This document shows, one piece after another, positions 52,266 through 63,420 of a stretch of DNA of 64,000 bases. The notes below the pieces were generated by a model. The model was not told the origin of the DNA. It worked only from the letters and a program-made list of their open reading frames with translations, and made no database searches. How positions within the stretch are numbered: the first letter of the stretch is position 1; each line of letters starts with the position of its first letter. The position numbers were made by a program, and so were the translations under genes. Source of the DNA: Tethya wilhelma (lineage: Eukaryota; Porifera; Demospongiae; Tethyida; Tethyidae); NCBI GenBank assembly GCA_964030475.1, contig CAXIPT010000001.1:18495886-18559885 (forward strand), read 5' to 3'.

Positions 52266-54752
52266 AGGCTGGTGTTTTCAGGGTGTGTGAAGGTTGGGAG
52301 AAAGAGGAAGAGAGAAGGCAGTGCTGATGGTGCTGATCTCACCCTCTCTGTGAGCCCCTACTCCCTCCCTAACAGAGGACCCTACCCCTACAACCAACCC
52401 AAGAGGTACCTCACTCTTAACAAAAGATCGTTAAGTTGAAAGTGTTTCGTTTTAAAAGAAATACAGTGCCATTTACTCCAACCCAAGTGGAGGCCATTTA
52501 CTCTGGTATGCAACCCGGTCTTACACTGGTGGTAGGACCGCCTGGAACTGGGAAGACGGACGTAGCTGTTCAGATCATTTCAAACCTCTACCACAACTTC
52601 CCTGACCAGAGGACCCTGCTGGTCACACACTCCAACCAGGCTCTCAACCAGGTGAGGCCACACTCACAGTTAGGTTCCTCAGTAAAGGTGACCTTTTGTA
52701 GAATGCCTTTCCATACTTTGCATTCAGACTATTCCTCGTACACTGACACACACAGTGAGCATTCTGTTTGTTTGCATCATAGTCTTTCTAGTCTCTAGTC
52801 TCTAGATGATGTGTACCTCACCTCCCTGTACCTTGGTGCCTTTAACCATGTCATTGGCACTCTAGTAGACCCTGGTGTTGTGCTCATGTTCTTAGTGCAG
52901 TATATGTGAGCACATAATGGTGGAACTGTTGACTGCACATGTTAGCTAAATGGCTGCACATTGTTCAGCATTGTATCCTTAGGTGTACATTCCCTTCAAT
53001 ACCTATAGCCAGCTACATATCCCCACTACACAAGGCCCTGGTAAGGAATGGACCGTTCCCAAGAGCCTAGCCTACCTCTGCCTGGAATCACAGGGCAGGC
53101 TAGCTAGAGGTGTAGGGATTGCAGCAACACCTAGTCTAGAAGCATCCATGTGTAATGAGAAGCCCCTCCTGTTTAGATAACACATTGCTAGCTACATCCC
53201 ATACATGTGTGCTTTTATATGCTCACAGGATAACTTGGAAGTTTCACATTGGTCAGCATTGCCTTGGATCTTTGTGCAAAATGCTGTTATTTTTGTTCTA
53301 GGTATCACCCATAGTCCTTAGTTATCTATTTCTCTTCAGTATATTAGAGCTAGACACTGGTCTCTCAAAGGTTTGACTTTTGAAAAGCTGAAGGCTTTTG
53401 GTGTTCAATTGTAAAGTCCATTTTATAGCAAGATATTTTTGGCGAATTATGAAGTTTGCTTGGTGTGTGTGTGTGTGTGTCAGAACACCTAGTACCTTCT
53501 GTATGTGTTTAATTGCCAGCAAAGGTGACCTTTCTTGCTTTCAAAAGTGATTCAAAATATTGCTTTACTGCTTGGATTTTTGCACAGTTAGAAGAAGGCA
53601 GCATACCATATAGCACAAAATATTGGTGGGAATAAAATTTGGCGGTTGTCAAAAATTTTCATGATTGGCAGATTTTATTTTGGCATTTGCGCACGCAGCA
53701 ATACACGTATTCCATATGTGCATGCGGCAAAATAACTGTTTGGCGGATTTAATATTGGCAGTCCTTACCAAAACTGCCAATCCGCCAATATTAAAATCCG
53801 CCAAATTTTTGTGCAATACGGTACTTCTGTTCAGTTGTCCACCTTGTTGAAGAAAGTTGTACAAAATAGGAGGTTGTGCTTTTAACCTATTTGTGTAAGC
53901 TTTACCTACTTGTACACTAGTGAAGGCATGCAGTAAACAAGTTCAGGGTTCTATAGAGCTCTTGCAATTACGTAAAATGAGTCACTTCCGTATGGCAAAA
54001 ATGTACACAGCAATACGGAGAAACAGGCAGCTGTTATTTACTTCCGTATGGCAAAAATAACTCTTTCCAGTATCACTTCAAAATGCTTCCTGTTTTGATG
54101 ATGTCAATTGCAAGAGCTCTATACAGTCACTGTAATGGGTCCATTCCACTTCACTTTGCTAGAAGTTACACTGTAGCAGTGAAAATGTTTAAGGTGAGCT
54201 TGGGAACGTAGAAATTACTGACAGCTAGAGAGTACTTCTCTTTCATGAGTGGTTTACTGCTTCAATATTCATTATCGCTTCACTTTAAAGCTCCATGCAC
54301 AGCATTATTTAGATGTTTTCTCTGACTAGTAACCTAGATAATGTCTCCCAGTGTTCTATTGTACCATGGGACCTCTAACATAGGCTCAGCATGACCCATG
54401 TCTCTGTCAAAGAAGATAGAAGGTTGGGAAAATTCTGCCATTACTGCCAGTTCCAGTTGCTGATGATGTGCTGGTGTGTAATGAAATGAGAAGGTAGCCC
54501 CTCCTGTTTACATAAGACAATGGTGGGAGTGTTGGAGTGGTCCAGTGCACTATGGTACTGCTAGCTATAGGTAATTCCTTACATACATTTTTGTATGCCT
54601 CAGAGCAATTTGATTGCTTGTACATTGTTCAGCATTGTTTTCTCTGCAAAATGCTCTCATTTTTGCCTAACTTTTAATTCCACAAAAGGTTGTGTTGTTA
54701 TAGGACACTGAAGGTTCTGCTTTAGATATTAATTTTGTACACTCCTAGCTGC

Positions 54753-54843
<91 letters not shown>

Positions 54844-56942
54844 AGCTTGATGTCTTTCATAAGGGTCATAGCTGTAATTGTGAAGGGCTTAACTACTGTT
54901 CAGTTGTCCACCTTGTTGAAGAAAGTTGTACACTAATTGTTGAATAAAATGTGCTTGTAACCTATTGTTCCATTCTTGCATGGTGAAAGCTGTGCTACTG
55001 GGACACTAGTGAAGGCATGACATAGGCACAGCATGACCCATAGAAGCTAGGTAGGGAAAATTCTGCCATTGCTCTTCATACATTTTATATCAATTTTATA
55101 TGATCACATTTTGGAAACTTGTGATTCAAATTTCCACATGGTCAGTATTGATTTCTCTGCTGTCATATTTATGCTCTAGACATGGCCTAGTCTCTCCTTA
55201 GATAACAATAAAAGCTTCTGCTCTCTTTCATCTAGGCAGCTGGTAGATAATGTTTCTCTTTGTTGCTTGAAATATTGAAGCATAAACTGTACATAAATCT
55301 CTGCCAGACAAGACATCTCTTCACAGTTCTGTTAATTGTGTAGCACACCTGTACCTGATGTGTGCGGTAGGGTGGCCCTGAAGGTTCAAACTGATTTTGC
55401 TAACCGATTTTTGATCTAAGCTATTTTCAACCCCTCTAAGAGATTTTTATCTAAGAGATTTTCATATAAGCGATTTTGTATCAAAGCCGTTTTCATCAAA
55501 GCCCTAGCCCCTAGCTCCTAGCCTCTATTCCCTAGCCCCTAACCCCTAGCCCTAGCCCTAGCCCTAGCCTCTATTCCCTAGCCCCTAGCTCCAGCCCCTA
55601 ACTAACCCCTAGCTCTAGTAGCCCTAGCCCTAGCCTTAGCCTTAGACTTGGAAGAAAATCACTTAGATGAAAATGGCTTAGCCCTAGACTAAAACCGCTT
55701 AGACAAAATGGCTTAGATGAAAATTGCTTAGACAACTTTGGAAACCTCCTAGAAGAGGTTAAAAATAGCTTAGATCAAAAATCGGTTAGCAAAATCAGTT
55801 TGAACCTTCAGGGCCACCATAGTGCAGTGAGAGCTCCGCCCGTTTACATATGAACAGTAATTGCTTACTGTGTATTGAGTGTCTAAGTTTTATCATCTCC
55901 AGTGATAGCTGTACAACGTACCATCTGCCTTGATAGGTTGTGTTGATCACTAAAATGGACACTGTTAGCTGCTTGAGCTTGTAGCTTGTCCCACAGTGCA
56001 CAAGTGTCATTTGTTACCTCCCTGTGCTTGCTTGCAATTGTGTCATCCACTGGTTCCCTAGCCAGTTACACATTAGGTTGGTACATGGCTGACCAATGGC
56101 ACACATGGCTGTCCACCATATTTGGGCACTACTGTGTAGAGAAAAGTCAATGCAAAATGTCAGCACACTTATATATATATGTTGTTGTTTAATGTCTAGA
56201 AATGAGAGGGTTTTACTCTCTCCACCTGCAGCTGTTTGAAAAGATCATGTGTCTTGACATTGATGAGCGTCACCTGGTGAGGCTGGGCCATGGTGAGGAG
56301 GAGCTGGCCACAGAGAAGGACTTCAGTCGCTTTGGAAGGGTCAACTTCATCCTAGCCCTCAGGATTGAGCTGCTCAAGGAGGTTGAGAGGCTGCAGGTTA
56401 GCTCACTCGCACACATGCATCACTGCTACACTTCGTTATTTGGTTATTTTAATTTCTTCTTTTGATTTTCACCGGTATGTGCATCAATTCTTGTTGGCAT
56501 AATGTATAGCGGGTAAATTGGGCAAATTGGTGAATTATTCTTCAAATTGTCAAATTTAAAAATCGTCAATCATGCCAAAATGAGAATTTGCCAAATTTAA
56601 AGCCTGCTAATTTACCAGCTATACAGTACATACCGTATAGCGGGAAATTTTCGTTGGTGCAAAATTTCGTATAAACGCGCCAGAAGAAATTTTCGTAGTT
56701 TTAAATTTCGTATACGCGGCGCGCGCTCGTATAAATTAAATGCGGAAGATAAATTTTCGCAGTTTTAATTTTCGTATATTCGAACCGCATACGAAATATA
56801 CGAAAATTTCCACCATACGAAAATTTCCCGCTATACGGTAGTTATATCTCATTACATGTGCAGTAATGTGTGTCCACCCAGTGCAAGACTTGTGTGTAAA
56901 CCTTTTGAGAATACAGTTGTCCTCTCGTGGACTACTCCACTG

Positions 56943-56991
<49 letters not shown>

Positions 56992-57620
56992 GAGGAGTCT
57001 TGGTGTGAGTGGTGATGTAGCGTACACCTGTGAAACAGCTGGTCATTTCTACCTCTACCAGGTGAAACCACGCTGGGAGGAGTTTACAGCTAAAATCAAA
57101 CCACTAGCTAATAAAGTAAGCCATGTGGTCACATGACTCTCATGTGATTATCATGTGATGACTGTCTCCAGGCTGAGGGAGTTGAAGCTATTGCGAAATA
57201 CTTTCCTTTTGTTGATTTTTTTTCAAATGCTCCTCAACCACTGTTCCGAGGAGAGTGTTACCATGACGACTGGGATGTAGCAGAGGTGGGTTGTGTCCAT
57301 TCATGTACGACAGGTTCAGAGTTCAATGATGCACCACTCCATTTCAGGGTTGCTTCAGGCACCTGACCAAGGTCTTCCAACAGCTTGAGGTGATTGGCTC
57401 TGGTTCTTAGAGACCCATTTCTAATTGAAGCTTTCTATTACCTACAGGAGTTCAGAGCATTTGAGTTGCTTCGTTCTTCACGGGACAGGATCAACTATCT
57501 CCTAGCCAAAGAGGCAAAGATCATCGCAATGACTTGTACCCATGCTGCTCTCAAACGGAGGGACCTCGTGGAGCTGGGCTTTAAGGTGAGTGTGTGTCTA
57601 GATGTCAGAGTGTGAGAGTG

Positions 57621-57691
<71 letters not shown>

Positions 57692-57762
57692 CATTTTCTG
57701 CATTAGGATGAGCCTATGATTGTGTGTGATCCTGTCCTGTCCTACTATTGGTTGCTTTGTGN

Positions 57763-57805
<43 letters not shown>

Positions 57806-58821
57806 GTATGACAATGTTCTGATGGAGGAGGCTGCCCAGATCCTGGAGGTGGAGACCTTCATTCCCCTCATGCTACAGAACACTCAGGATGGACACAATC
57901 AACTCAAACGAGTCATCATGATCGGGGACCATCATCAGGTAACATAATTACAGGGGTCCCCTCCTACTTGATCTAATTGTGTTCATCTTTTGCTTCTAGT
58001 TGCCTCCAGTCATTCAGAACATGGCCTTCCAGAAGTACTCTAACATGGAACAGTCCATGTTCACCAGGTTTGTTCGTCTTGGGGTGCCCACCATCCAGCT
58101 TGATGCCCAGGGGCGTGCTAGGGCGAGCCTCTGTGACCTCTACAAGTGGCGCTATGAGAGGCTGGGGGACCTGGAGCACGTCCTGCACGGGCAGGAGTAC
58201 CAGCAGGCCAACGCGGGGCTGAGGTTTGACTACCAGCTCATCAATGTTGAGGAGTTCAATGGCGTGGGAGAGACAGAGCCAACGCCTCACTTCTACCAGG
58301 TGAGAGAGCAGCACCTGTTGACAACAAAGCTGTGACTATTTCATCATTGTGTGTTAGAATCTTGCTGAAGCTGAGTATGCTGTGGCGTTGTTCATGTACC
58401 TGAGGCTTCAAGGCCACTCCCCCCACAAGATAGCCATCTTGACGACGTACAATGGACAGAAGCACCTCATCAGAGACGTGCTGACCCGGAGGTGTGCCAG
58501 GAACCCTGTGTTTGGAGAGCCAGAGCAGGTGAGGGCCGGCAGCTCATGACCGTAGAGATATGCCGTGACACTCACACCACTCTCAGGTGACAACAGTGGA
58601 CCGTTACCAAGGGCAACAGAATGATGTCATCATCCTGTCTCTGGTTCGTACGAAGCATGTTGGTCACATCAGGGACGTTCGGAGGTTGGTGGTAGCCATG
58701 TCCAGAGCCAGGCTGGGGCTCTACATCCTGGCCAAAGTGGACCTCTTCCACTCCTGCACTGAGCTGAGGCCGGCCTTCAACATAGTAAGACACCCAGTAG
58801 CATCATGCCACTGTTGAATGA

Positions 58822-58877
<56 letters not shown>

Positions 58878-61249
58878 CAGCTGATGAGGAGGCCTCTCCA
58901 GTTGCTCCTTGTACCAGAGGAGTTCCACCCCACCACCAGACAGGTGAGTCATCTGTGCTAGTGAGTCATGTGATAGTCATGTGATGTGTGTGTGTGTTTC
59001 CAGGTGGGTGAGTCTGTCCCTGAGAGCAGGGTGATGGTGGTCGGGAGCATGGCTGCACTGGCCGACTATGTCTTCAAAGATTACCAACTAAGAGTAGATG
59101 CTCTTAAGGCAAGATCAGCCAACCAGGTATGTAGGACACTTCGATTGTACATGTAGAGCACAATCTGGATTACCATATTGCCGGTTATTTTGGCGAGAAT
59201 TAAATTTGGTGAAAGGGAGCTCAATCGATATTGGCAGACTTTAATTTTGGTGAATGAAACATAGAAAGCACATTACATCATACGGCAAAATTAGTATAAT
59301 ATAGTAGCTACGTCTATACACCTGCTTTTTGTTTTTCTTTTACTTAAGTAGATTTGAGAAAGCTTTTCATGTCGTGGAAGCCAAGCAACATTCAAGCTAA
59401 CTGCTGAAAGCCTTCTTGCATTAGTAGTGAAGCTTCTGGCAGTGTATAAAACTACGGAAGTGGCCAGCGCACTACTGTATCTCCACGAAACTCAAGCTTT
59501 TTTTTTTTTGCCAGGCAACCAAGCTTTCAAAAGCAATGCCATTGCTTTATAAGGTAAAACAAGGTAATTTGGGACGCGGGGTAATTTGGGACACTTCTGG
59601 GTTGTACCACCTCCTGGCTTAAACTAGGCAAGTTTCCTGGATGGTTTGTAACCTAGCTACAACCTGGATGGTTTGGTGTCACATTTATAGGCACACAACC
59701 TAGCTACAATGTACCGAAGACTCACATTGGTTGCAGCTCTGATTCGTAGTTAAACAGTTGTTTTTCCTGGGTACCTCTTACGCAAAATTGACCGTTTGAT
59801 TTGCAATTGCAATGTTTAATTTTTAGGCCAGAAAACTGCTAAGAATTTGACCAAAAGAGTTTTTACATAATATAATGCACTCTCTTCTCTACCTGATATT
59901 AGTCTCACTAGCCAGACTCTCCCATTTTTTGCAGAGAGTCTGGCTAGCGAGACTAACCTGATATCACAAATCTATGTTCATGGCTACTGCACATGAAGAG
60001 CTAGCTGTGTCAAAAGCGAGCACATCCATAGAAAGTGGGCGGGGCTGTTAGTGATAATTAGCTATTATTCCTCCCCACAAGGTAACCATATATTTTAGCT
60101 TAAGTTCATCTTCTACAGACAATCTGATACTAAATGACCAAATCATACAAATAGAATCACATACACAGCACTTTTATTGACTTTAAATTTCTGTACACTT
60201 CCAATAAACTTGGCCACATGATGAAGATGAATTTGTTTCAAGTTGCACTTTCAGTCCAGGTAAACTGAAGAGAGTTTAAAGTGCACGATTCTTTGTCTTC
60301 ACTGCTTAGAATCACTCCTATCCTGACAAAATGACATGCGCCCCAAATTGCCCTGCATGCCCATTATTTAAGTAAATTAGAGAGCGGTTTTAACTGCTCA
60401 CTGCACACAAAGTACTACCACTGCCAAAATAAAACTAGACACAAGTTTAGCAAGTTCAAGCTTATTTCATGAAGGACTATCAGTGGAGAAAACGTTGTTC
60501 TAAACCCTTCTATTGGAATCGCGCTAGCATCTATTCAAATATTCATATTCGGGCAATAAATTTTTGGCGGATTTAATTGGTGACTAGGAGATATTCACCA
60601 ATTTCACCAAAATAAAATCCTCGCAAAAGTTTCCGGCTATACAGTATGTCACATGCCTACTGAAATTATTGACCAATCATAATCAGTTAGATTGTGTATG
60701 TATGTTGTATGCACACACTATTTCCAGACTACTGATGTCATCATGGCACCTCCTCCAGTGGAAACCATACCCACTCCTGACCATATCACCAAAGAGGCCA
60801 CACCCACTTCTCCAATGTGTGGAAATCAGCAAACCACACCCACCAAGAGTGATTTCAACGAGAGCACACCCTCAACAGTTACTGATATGATCACTGAAGA
60901 GACCACACCCACTGATATGATCACTGAAGAGACCACACCCACTGATGTGATTGCTGGAGAAACCACACCCACTGATGGGATCACTGAAGAGACCACACCC
61001 ACTAATATGATTGCTGAAGAAACCATACCCACTAATATGGTCGCTGAAGAGACCACACCCACTGATGTGATCACTGAAGAGACCACACCCACTGATGTGA
61101 TCACTGAAGAGACCACACCCACTGAAGAGACCATGCCCACTAATATGATCACTGAAGAAACCACATCCACTGATGTGATTACTGAAGAGACCACGCCCCA
61201 TTCTCCCGTGGCTGGTGGAGAGGCCACACCCCCTACTGTTCCCAAATGA
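48263..61249 (+). CDS. AQR: Aquarius (AQR/IBP160), spliceosomal intron-binding helicase
   Basis: SF1 RNA helicase of the intron-binding complex. Thirty exons total 1613 aa: 48263-48624, 48803-48884, 48948-49097, 49143-49211, 49272-49441, 49498-49574, 49628-49749, 49808-49981, 50032-50135, 50197-50408, 50594-50686, 50790-51017, 51236-51510, 51585-51644, 51866-52066, 52125-52165, 52268-52405, 52459-52651, 56232-56396, 56993-57115, 57172-57285, 57348-57389, 57448-57585, 57807-57938, 58000-58299, 58358-58528, 58587-58784, 58881-58943, 59004-59126, 60728-61249. Motifs: Walker [29 protein letters not shown] (Walker B region, EEAAQ), [31 protein letters not shown] and [12 protein letters not shown]. 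The N-terminal ARMADILLO-type region is conserved ([20 protein letters not shown]). The C-terminus is a Thr/Glu-rich tandem repeat. Human AQR has 1485 aa. The first 60-70 residues are uncertain. Confidence 0.96.
51025..51181. repeat. Very long (CT)n in AQR intron, split by N at 51110
   Basis: About 150 bases of nearly pure CT before exon 51236-51510; the N shows the true length is unresolved. Confidence 0.95.
53604..53823. mobile_element. MITE-like element, TTTGGCGGATTT type (AQR intron)
   Basis: The left end TACCATATAGCACAAAATAT and the right end TTTTTGTGCAATACGGTA are inverse. Repeated TTGGCGGATTT and CCAATATTAAAATCCGCC words lie inside. About 220 bases, TA at both borders. Confidence 0.8.
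53951..54124. mobile_element. Small inverted-repeat element, TAGAGCTCTTGCAATT type
   Basis: CTATAGAGCTCTTGCAATT at the left is mirrored by AATTGCAAGAGCTCTATACAG at the right. Inside, ACTTCCGTATGGCAAAAAT occurs twice in direct orientation. About 174 bases. Confidence 0.75.
55371..55818. mobile_element. 448-base foldback element with CCCTAG core
   Basis: Near-perfect terminal inverted repeats of about 60 bases; the left end GGTGGCCCTGAAGGTTCAAA is mirrored by TTTGAACCTTCAGGGCCACC. Inner zones repeat TTAGATGAAAAT-like words and the centre is a run of CCCTAGCCCCTAGC variants. Noncoding. Confidence 0.88.
56502..56629. mobile_element. Short inverted-repeat element abutting the 210-base MITE
   Basis: ATGTATAGCGGGTAAATTGG at the left is mirrored by AAATTTACCAGC-like text at the right, ending AATTTACCAGCTATACAGTA. 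About 128 bases. It ends two bases before the next element. Confidence 0.7.
56631..56840. mobile_element. MITE, CCGTATAGCGG family (210 bases, AQR intron)
   Basis: Same length and termini as 22058-22267, with only a handful of base differences by eye. The central palindromic GCGGCGCGCGC is shared. The high similarity implies recent activity. Confidence 0.9.
59127..60727. other. AQR last intron, mostly a 1.5-kb inverted-repeat-bounded segment
   Basis: The intron is filled by the candidate element 59171-60646. Inside is a hairpin at about 59900-59957 (AGTCTCACTAGCCAGACTCT with its inverse). No coding exon was seen. Confidence 0.55.
59171..60646. mobile_element. Candidate nonautonomous element, 1.48 kb, TTTGGCGA-type ends
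   Basis: The left end TACCATATTGCCGGTTATTT continuing GGCGAGAATTAAATTTGGTG is an imperfect inverse of the right end, where TTCACCAAAATAAAATCCTC precedes CCGGCTATACAGTA. End words relate it to the smaller elements at 53604 and 56502. No transposase-like frame is visible. Confidence 0.55.
60885..61200 (+). repeat. Coding 30-base minisatellite in AQR last exon
   Basis: About ten copies of a unit such as ATGATCACTGAAGAGACCAC encode the decapeptide [10 protein letters not shown] with variants ([20 protein letters not shown]). The frame is kept throughout. Confidence 0.92.
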
Positions 61250-61263
61250 CAATGAAACTGAAC

Positions 61264-62459
61264 TTAAGTTGATGAAAAACTTCTTTTCTTTTCATTAATT
61301 CGTGCTATTAGTCTGAGAGAATAAAAGTCTTGTAGTTCTTTTGGCAGTTCTTGAATTAATTTCACAGCTTTGTCAATGTTTTGCAGTGCTCTCTGTGCCT
61401 GAGGGGGGTCCTTGTTGCCATAGATGTCCTTGGGGTCATAGCAGTGGGGGGCCAGGTGCCTCCAGAACACATTGACAGCCACGCTGAACTCTAGGGAGGT
61501 GACGTTGTGGAACCAGAGGGCAGGCAGGAAGAGGACCTCACCGGGAGCCAACACCACCTCACAGCGCTGGGCCTCGGGGAAGAGGGGGAACTGGTCTGTG
61601 TCGGGTCTGTCGATGTCCACCACCTGGGACTTGTCTCCCACCAGATAGAGGCGCCCCAGCTGAGAGGGAGGGAAGAGAACCACTCTCTTGTGGCCGGACA
61701 CTTGAACCAGCAGGTTGTCCATCACCTAACATGGAAGTAATGATGTCACCATTATGTTACCATAGCAACGGTAGTGTGAGCCCTTACATCATAGTGAGTC
61801 CAGAGCTGGACTCCTGGAGAGCTGACACGGAGAACAGAGGAGAAGAACTGTTCCTCTGGAAAGAAACAAGGGAGTTGAATGTCATCCTTGAGAGCAGGCC
61901 AGTCGTCATGGAAACAGGCTACATCTTTCCGGGGGTTAGAGCCGAGAGATCTCAAATAGAAGCCTTCCTCCTGCAATCATTAACAACTAGCTAGTGCACA
62001 CCACTCATTAATGACAGGGGTTGACTCACAGAAGATACGAAATGGTCCACTGGGTGTGATTTACTGGCATGTTCTATGAATGTGTTGAAGGGCATGGTCC
62101 TGCAAGAAAGAGCACACTATATCATCTACAGCTATAGTATACAGTGCACATTAATTCTTACAGCGAGCACCACATTACCATGCACCATCAATGATTCATA
62201 ATTTAGCTCACTTGTAGACGAAATTCTTCTTCAGAAAGTTCATCTTTTTGTCAGGTGTCAAGTGCACCTGCACTGGCTGAGCTCCGCACTTCTCTGCCAG
62301 ATATTGTGGCGTCCAGAGCGAGCAAGCATCACCCAGCTCGATCCCTTTGAGCACCGTCGGCACTCTGGAAGGATACACCAGCCGCTGGAAGTCTTCCACA
62401 CCGCTCACAGTACACGTCCTCACCGACATGTTGGATCGTGTGGAAAAGATCGTCACCAT
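61264..62459 (-). CDS. TYW5: TYW5-like JmjC tRNA yW-72 hydroxylase
   Basis: A 320-aa protein is encoded by four exons: 62459-62212, 62099-62030, 61970-61788 and 61725-61264. TYW5 hydroxylates the wybutosine precursor in tRNA-Phe, using Fe(II) and 2-oxoglutarate. The cupin/JmjC iron ligands are visible as HYD in [17 protein letters not shown] and the distal His in [20 protein letters not shown]. Other matches to human TYW5 (315 aa) are [44 protein letters not shown] and [19 protein letters not shown]. The start may be 62459 ([10 protein letters not shown]) or the internal Met at 62429; the latter is closer to the human start. The stop lies 14 bases from the AQR stop. Confidence 0.94.
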
Positions 62460-62965
62460 ACTCCTGATCTGAATATAATAGGCCCAAATAAATATTTCCT
62501 ACCTATAAATTATTCCATTCTTCAATGCTAGCAAAAATTTCCTATAATGCTTTCCAATTGTACCTATATTGCTCATTACTGCTTCACCAGAATCGACAAA
62601 ACAATTACAAAAACACTGATTCAATGAATTTCAATCATAGATAATATAGCGTATATATTATCTATGATTCAATAATGTACAAACTAATGATTGTTCTACA
62701 GAGCATTTATTTTACTAAACTAGGCCTCAAGTACATTTGTTGCTTTGAAATTTACAGCACAACAATTGAACATAGTGGTCCAATTTTAAAATGTTTGTTT
62801 GCTTGAAGATGAAATCCTTTAAATGCACTCAAAAGTTACCTATAATGCTCGCCATTATATCTCTGTTACAATCAATATTTATACTTGAAGCATCGAGCAA
62901 TAATAGGAAAAACAAACACACAGTGACACACACACACACACACACAGAGAAACATTAATGAATGA
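62460..62965. other. Region upstream of TYW5 and 3' of the next minus-strand gene
   Basis: AT-rich, with an inverted repeat ATAGATAATATA...TATATTATCTAT near 62637-62667 and a short (CA)n at about 62921-62945. The TYW5 promoter must lie here. No coding signal. Confidence 0.5.
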
Positions 62966-63167
62966 TCAGTCAGAATCAGATGAAGTAAACTGAAGCGGTG
63001 AATTAGTTTGTCTGTTAGTGTTCACAAATAAATCATCACCAGAATCACATGACAGCTCATTGTTATCATGTGACTTTGGATCATGTGCATGTGACCGTTC
63101 TTTTGAATCACATGATTGTTTAACGGAAGGTGGTGTTCTTCTATTGTCTTCATTGAACTCTTGTGGC
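62966..63167 (-). CDS. 3' terminal exon of an unrecognised gene
   Basis: After a sense (CT)n tract and CTGTAG acceptor, a 67-codon frame opens in phase 2 and ends TGA at 62966. It encodes a hydrophilic tail containing FNEDNRRTPPSVKQ, DPKSHDNNELSCDS and the acidic end GDDLFVNTNRQ...SSDSD. The context (splice acceptor, open frame, stop with downstream spacer) supports an exon; upstream exons must lie to the right of 63240, possibly outside the window. No family recognised. Confidence 0.5.
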
Positions 63168-63171
63168 CTAC

Positions 63172-63240
<69 letters not shown>

Positions 63241-63257
63241 GAGTGTGTTAGTATAGG

Positions 63258-63420
63258 TAACCACAAGATTCAGAGTGCAATTATGGAATTAATTGCACTC
63301 CAGCTGCCAAGAAGAGTATATGGCAAAATAATAGCATGAGCACAGCAAGTGCTATTAGGCCATACAAGTGGCAGCTAGAGTGCTATTAATTCCATAATTG
63401 TACGAGGAATCGTGTGGTTA
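63258..63420. mobile_element. MITE-like palindromic element (163 bases)
   Basis: TAACCACAAGATTCAGAGTG at the left is mirrored by CGAGGAATCGTGTGGTTA at the right, and AATTATGGAATTAATTGCAC by TGCTATTAATTCCATAATTG. The arms cover about 60 bases with TA at the borders. Confidence 0.8.

Larger units (their letters stand above)
52652..56231. other. AQR 3.6-kb intron: internal duplication and several small elements
   Basis: No coding exon was found. It holds inverted-repeat elements at 53604-53823, 53951-54124 and 55371-55818, and a (GT)n-(GA)n compound microsatellite at about 54758-54841. Two or more diverged copies of one intron segment are present: TTCAGTTGTCCACCTTGTTG with GAAGAAAGTTGTACA occurs at about 53831 and 54900, and CAGCATTG-containing blocks recur. 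Confidence 0.7.

Noticed and set aside
60826..61252. Long antisense frames opposite the AQR last exon
   Set aside because: The 30-base unit keeps all frames open. The plus frame continues the AQR protein and has the spliced context.
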